From positions 1 to 11,200 of the forward strand of contig DCLA01000127.1 of assembly GCA_002320815.1 (NCBI GenBank): a DNA stretch of 11,200 nucleotides. The letters run 5' to 3'. The notes under the pieces were generated by a model, which did not search any database, was not told the origin of the DNA, and worked only from the letters and a program-made list of their open reading frames with translations. The first letter of the stretch is position 1. The number at the start of each line of letters is the position of its first letter. Origin of the DNA: Myxococcales bacterium UBA1660. GTDB taxonomy: Bacteria; Myxococcota_A; Polyangia; Polyangiales; Houyiibacteriaceae. Position numbers and translations under genes: made by a program. Of the stretch, positions 7,430-11,200 are shown piece by piece.

Positions 7430-7476
7430 CTTGCATAGGGGACGCTCTTGCACACTGGCACAAGGGACGCTCCTTC
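7428..7476 (+). repeat. Dispersed 49-bp repeat, copy R1 (outer left)
   Basis: The unit begins GACTTGCATAGGGGACGCTC and ends AAGGGACGCTCCTTC. This copy is base-for-base the reverse complement of R5 (8276-8324). Its first two bases are the last two bases of the CAP lipoprotein's TGA stop codon. Confidence 0.95.
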
Positions 7477-7538
7477 CGCCGCAAACCTCCATGTTTCCGC
7501 GGAGCTCGCGCTTCGCGCCCGTCGCCGCTGAGCCCCCT

Positions 7539-7587
7539 GACTTGCAAAAGGGACGCTCTTGCACACTGGCACAAGGGACGCTCCTTC
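7539..7587 (+). repeat. Dispersed 49-bp repeat, copy R2 (inner left)
   Basis: Same orientation as R1 and 111 bases further on. It differs from R1 at two positions (GCAAAAGGG in place of GCATAGGGG). Its flanks resemble those of R5: CTGAGCCCCC before the unit and CGCGCCGC after it. Confidence 0.95.
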
Positions 7588-7607
7588 GCGCCGCTCCCCA
7601 CGCAGAA

Positions 7608-7635
7608 AAGCCCCGACCCGTAGGGGTCGAGGCTT
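7608..7635 (-). terminator. Intrinsic terminator for the IPT lipoprotein gene
   Basis: A hairpin with arms AAGCC-C-CGACCC (7608-7619) and GGGTCG-A-GGCTT (7624-7635) has a 4-base loop and one internal mismatch. On the minus strand it is followed by TTTTCT, giving a short U-run. It lies 25 bases past the IPT gene stop. On the plus strand it is a weaker stop, because no T-run follows. Confidence 0.75.
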
Positions 7636-7659
7636 CGTCCATCGGGCAGTGAGCCGCGC

Positions 7660-8070
7660 TCAGTAGGCCAGGCCGCCGCCCTGCTGCTTCTCGGGGCCTT
7701 CGCCGAGGCGCTCGACCACGCCGCCGGAGATCTCCTGGTACTGGAAGACGTCGCTGATGCGGAACGCCTGGCCGTCGTCGGCGCGGATGGTGATGTCCAC
7801 CAGGCCCTCTTCCGCGTAGGCCGGCGCGGTCGCCACCATGGTCTGCGGGTCGACGATGGTCACCGACGGGGACTTCTGGTTCCCGAAGAAGACCGTGTAG
7901 CCGATGTCGGTCCGGAAGTTCTCGCCGAGGATCTTCACCGGCTGGTCGCCCTGGGTGGGCCCGTTCCGGGGATCGACGTTCACGATGGCCATGTCTCCGC
8001 CGCCTTCCCCGCAGGCCGCGAGCGGCAGGAGGAAGAGACCCGAGACGAGGAGCGAGAGGAAGGTCCGCAT
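7660..8070 (-). CDS. Small IPT/TIG-domain lipoprotein
   Basis: A 136-residue protein. The signal peptide MRTFLSLLVSGLFLLPLAAC has a canonical lipobox (LAAC, C20), so it should be lipid-anchored in the envelope. After a Gly-rich spacer, residues about 27-118 fit an IPT/TIG immunoglobulin-like fold: it opens AIVNVDPRNGPTQGDQPVKI, continues with the LGENF motif, and has later strands ending in VFQY. The C-terminus (GEGPEKQQGGGLAY) is polar. Such domains are usually binding or structural modules; the partner is unknown. The ATG at 8070 is chosen because the signal peptide starts there. An open frame continues upstream to 8235 but encodes only the repeat DNA. No Shine-Dalgarno site is visible. The gene has its own terminator and is bracketed by inverted copies of the 49-bp repeat. 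Confidence 0.88.
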   Translation of the reverse strand: MRTFLSLLVSGLFLLPLAACGEGGGDMAIVNVDPRNGPTQGDQPVKILGENFRTDIGYTVFFGNQKSPSVTIVDPQTMVATAPAYAEEGLVDITIRADDGQAFRISDVFQYQEISGGVVERLGEGPEKQQGGGLAY

Positions 8071-8079
8071 GACGGCGTG

Positions 8080-8109
8080 ACGATATGCGAGGGGCGAACC
8101 GGGGGTCAA
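8080..8109 (-). promoter_or_regulatory. Possible promoter of the IPT lipoprotein gene, near-leaderless
   Basis: On the minus strand TTGACC (8109-8104) and TATCGT (8085-8080) are 18 bases apart, with four or five of six matches each to the sigma-70 hexamers. The -10 ends 9 bases before the ATG, so a transcript would start within a few bases of it, which fits the missing Shine-Dalgarno site. Confidence 0.4.
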
Positions 8110-8141
8110 GACGCAGTAGGCACCCTCGGGCTCGGGGGAGC

Positions 8142-8191
8142 GAAAGGAGCGTCCCTTGTGCCAGTGTGCAAGAGCGTCCCTTGTGCAAGTC
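8142..8191 (-). repeat. Dispersed repeat, copy R3 (inner right, inverted)
   Basis: Reverse-complement copy of the 49-bp unit with one extra A (50 bp). On the minus strand it reads GACTTGCACAAGGGACGCTC at its start. It lies 33 bases upstream of the possible IPT -35 element. Confidence 0.93.
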
Positions 8192-8203
8192 GGGGGGGCT
8201 CGA

Positions 8204-8238
8204 TGTGCCAGTGTGCAAGAGCGTCCCTCGTGCAAGTC
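8204..8238 (-). repeat. Dispersed repeat, copy R4 (truncated, inverted)
   Basis: A 35-bp inverted copy. On the minus strand it starts GACTTGCACGAGGGACGCTC and keeps the central TTGCACACTGGCACA, but it lacks the final AGGGACGCTCCTTC segment. It is 12 bases from R3. Confidence 0.9.
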
Positions 8239-8275
8239 GGGGCGCTAGACGGGGTTTTTGCGCTGGGGGCGGCGC

Positions 8276-8324
8276 GAAGGAGCGTCCCTTGTGCCAGTGT
8301 GCAAGAGCGTCCCCTATGCAAGTC
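8276..8324 (-). repeat. Dispersed 49-bp repeat, copy R5 (outer right, inverted)
   Basis: Perfect reverse complement of R1 over all 49 bases. On the minus strand it begins 6 bases after the oxidoreductase TGA; the bases between, together with that TGA, match the sequence just before R2. Confidence 0.95.
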
Positions 8325-8330
8325 GGGGGC

Positions 8331-9440
8331 TCAGGGGTGGACGATGCAGCCGCCGACCATGCGGCTGCGCCACTTGGCCTCCATCGCTTCGCCGATGGAC
8401 TCCAGCGGAAAGGTCGCGCCGACGTGGGGTCGCAGCTCGCCGGCCTCGGCCCAGGCCAGGATGTCCGCCAGCCGCCGTTCCCGGATCGACGGGTCGCGGT
8501 GGGCGGCGATGGCCGCGGGGCACCCCAGGACGTCGAGGCTCTTCATCAGCACCAGGTTCGTGGGGAAGACGTTGGCGTTCGGGGCGCCGCGCCCGCCCTT
8601 GCCCTTGGCCACGAAGGGCGTCGAGGCCCAGCCCACGATGAGGTAGCGCCCGCCGAAGCGCATGCAGCGCAGCGTCTCCTGGGCCACGGCCCCGCCGACG
8701 CCGTCGTAGACCACGTCCGCGCCGCCGCCGGTGAGCTCCTTGATCTCGTCGCGGAAGCGCCGGACCCCGCCGTCCTCGGCGCCGATGGTCACCACGTGGT
8801 CCGCCCCGCGGGCCTTCACCACGTCCAGCTTGGCGGCCGTCCGCCCGGTGGCGATCACCCGGCAGCCCATCCGCTTCGCGAGATCCACCGCGGCCAACCC
8901 GGTCGCGCCGCTGGCGCCGTGGATCAAGACCCACTCGTCCGCGCGGACCCGGCCCCGATGGACCAGCACGTGGTAGGCGGTCTCGTAGGCGCCCAGGAGC
9001 CCCGCGGCTTCGTCGAAGCTCAGCGGCCCCGGGATGGGCATCACCGCGTCCTCCGGCGCCAGCGCCCAGGACGCGAAGCCGCCCCACCGCTGGTACTCGC
9101 CCAGGGACCGCGGTCCCGAGCGCAGGCCGTCCACGAGCACCCGATCGCCCACGCGCACGCCCTCGACCTCGGCGCCCACCGCGTCCACCACGCCGGCGAA
9201 CTCCAGGCCCGGCGTGTAGGGCGGCGCGGGCAGGTGCTGGTACTGCCCGCTGGTCATCATCAGGTCCACCCAGTTGAGCGCCGCCGACCGGATGGCGACC
9301 CGCACGTCCCGGGGTCCGCCCAGCTCGGGGACCGGTTGGTCCACGACCTGGAGGTGATGGGCGATGGCGTCCATGGGGACCTCGCCCAGCTCCGTCACCA
9401 CCGCTCGTCGACCCGTGGGACCCGCGCTCCGTTCGCTCAT
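8331..9440 (-). CDS. MDR-family NAD(P)H-dependent oxidoreductase (quinone reductase / zinc-free alcohol dehydrogenase type)
   Basis: A 369-residue medium-chain dehydrogenase/reductase. Residues 12-135 form the GroES-like N-terminal domain (SAALNWVDLMMTSGQY, then PYTPGLEFAGVVDAVG). Residues about 140-290 form the Rossmann domain, with the nucleotide-binding motif HGASGATG (174-181) and the later DVVYDGVGG strand typical of quinone oxidoreductases. The catalytic and structural zinc cysteines of alcohol dehydrogenases are absent, which favours a zinc-free quinone or enone reductase; the substrate cannot be read from sequence. The C-terminus (PLESIGEAMEAKWRSRMVGGCIVHP) is the normal family end. 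The start is ATG 9440. An in-frame GTG at 9449, preceded by AAGGGG, is a credible alternative adding three residues. The frame stays open to 9644 but that extension has no family features. It is divergent from the response-regulator gene. Confidence 0.93.
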   Translation of the reverse strand: MSERSAGPTGRRAVVTELGEVPMDAIAHHLQVVDQPVPELGGPRDVRVAIRSAALNWVDLMMTSGQYQHLPAPPYTPGLEFAGVVDAVGAEVEGVRVGDRVLVDGLRSGPRSLGEYQRWGGFASWALAPEDAVMPIPGPLSFDEAAGLLGAYETAYHVLVHRGRVRADEWVLIHGASGATGLAAVDLAKRMGCRVIATGRTAAKLDVVKARGADHVVTIGAEDGGVRRFRDEIKELTGGGADVVYDGVGGAVAQETLRCMRFGGRYLIVGWASTPFVAKGKGGRGAPNANVFPTNLVLMKSLDVLGCPAAIAAHRDPSIRERRLADILAWAEAGELRPHVGATFPLESIGEAMEAKWRSRMVGGCIVHP

Positions 9441-9477
9441 GGCGCGCACGATACCCCTTTCGGTCGGTCCGCGTCGC

Positions 9478-9507
9478 TTGACACCGACGGGTCCCGCCCA
9501 CCAGACT
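9478..9507 (+). promoter_or_regulatory. Possible promoter of the response-regulator gene
   Basis: A perfect TTGACA (9478-9483) is followed 18 bases later by CAGACT (9502-9507), a weak -10 match of three of six. It lies in the 209-bp divergent gap and would give a leader of about 135 bases. No clear repeat or operator was seen in this gap. Confidence 0.28.
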
Positions 9508-9649
9508 CCGCACGCGCGGATGGCATCTCTTGGCCATCGGCGTGCCCTCTGCGGGGGTGACCCGAGCGACCCAAGGTCGCTGGCTCCGCGGGGTTCCCAG
9601 ATCGGCGCGAAGGCGCACCTCCCCCCGATCCGTTCGAGACGCACCCACT

Positions 9650-11200
<1,551 letters not shown>

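Noticed and set aside
5732..8218. Minus-strand frame of 828 codons opposite the CAP lipoprotein and through the repeats
   Set aside because: It passes through the repeats, terminator and IPT gene in the wrong frame and has no motif. The CAP domain on the plus strand is clear.
8071..8235. N-terminal extension of the IPT lipoprotein into the repeat region
   Set aside because: The added residues are only translations of the 49-bp repeats, and the lipoprotein signal peptide begins at 8070.
7428..8324. The repeats as a CRISPR array
   Set aside because: Copies are in both orientations with unequal spacing, a gene lies between them, the repeat is too long and no cas gene is present.
9441..9644. 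N-terminal extension of the oxidoreductase to 9644
   Set aside because: The extra 68 residues lack family features and fill the divergent promoter gap. The MDR domain is complete from 9440.

Overview
The window is about 70% G+C and reads like a predatory or gliding delta-group bacterium, most likely Myxococcota of the Polyangia/Sandaracinaceae kind. This is inferred from gene content: a Ser/Thr kinase with an N-terminal zinc ribbon and a periplasmic PEGA domain, a response regulator fused to DUF4388, a VIT-VWA exported protein, a small Cys-rich exported protein and several lipoproteins. No rRNA, tRNA, transposase, phage or CRISPR gene was seen.

Layout. (1) 1-1874, minus strand: an exported VIT/VWA protein whose C-terminus lies beyond the left edge. 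It is divergent from (2) 1950-2486, plus: a short Flp-prepilin-like protein with an Ala/Gly-rich middle and a second, C-terminal membrane helix. (3) 2567-3850, plus: an SPFH (band 7) protein ending in two zinc ribbons. (4) 3929-4120, plus: a 63-residue Cys-rich exported protein. (5) 4168-5796, plus: a zinc-ribbon/kinase/TM/PEGA receptor kinase, followed after 10 bases by (6) 5807-7429, plus: a lipoprotein with a complete CAP (SCP/PR1) domain and a second CAP-like half. (7) 7660-8070, minus: a small IPT/TIG lipoprotein with its own terminator and a possible near-leaderless promoter. (8) 8331-9440, minus: an MDR (quinone-reductase-like) oxidoreductase. It is divergent from (9) 9650 to beyond 11200, plus: a response-regulator/DUF4388 protein with a long charged tail.

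The most unusual feature is a family of about 49-bp repeats around gene 7. Two direct copies lie on its left (7428-7476, 7539-7587) and two inverted copies plus one truncated copy lie on its right (8142-8191, 8204-8238, 8276-8324). The outermost pair is a perfect 49-bp inverted repeat about 0.8 kb apart, so the IPT lipoprotein with its promoter and terminator looks like a bracketed cassette. The repeats touch the stop codons of both flanking genes. Their relation to any mobile or invertible system is inference.

Genes 5 and 6 are very probably one operon; 3-4-5 may belong to the same co-directional unit. Most products are expected in the envelope (lipoproteins, exported proteins, a receptor kinase, an SPFH scaffold), so the window looks like an envelope and signalling neighbourhood rather than a biosynthetic pathway. 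No gap without a gene exceeds about 260 bases.
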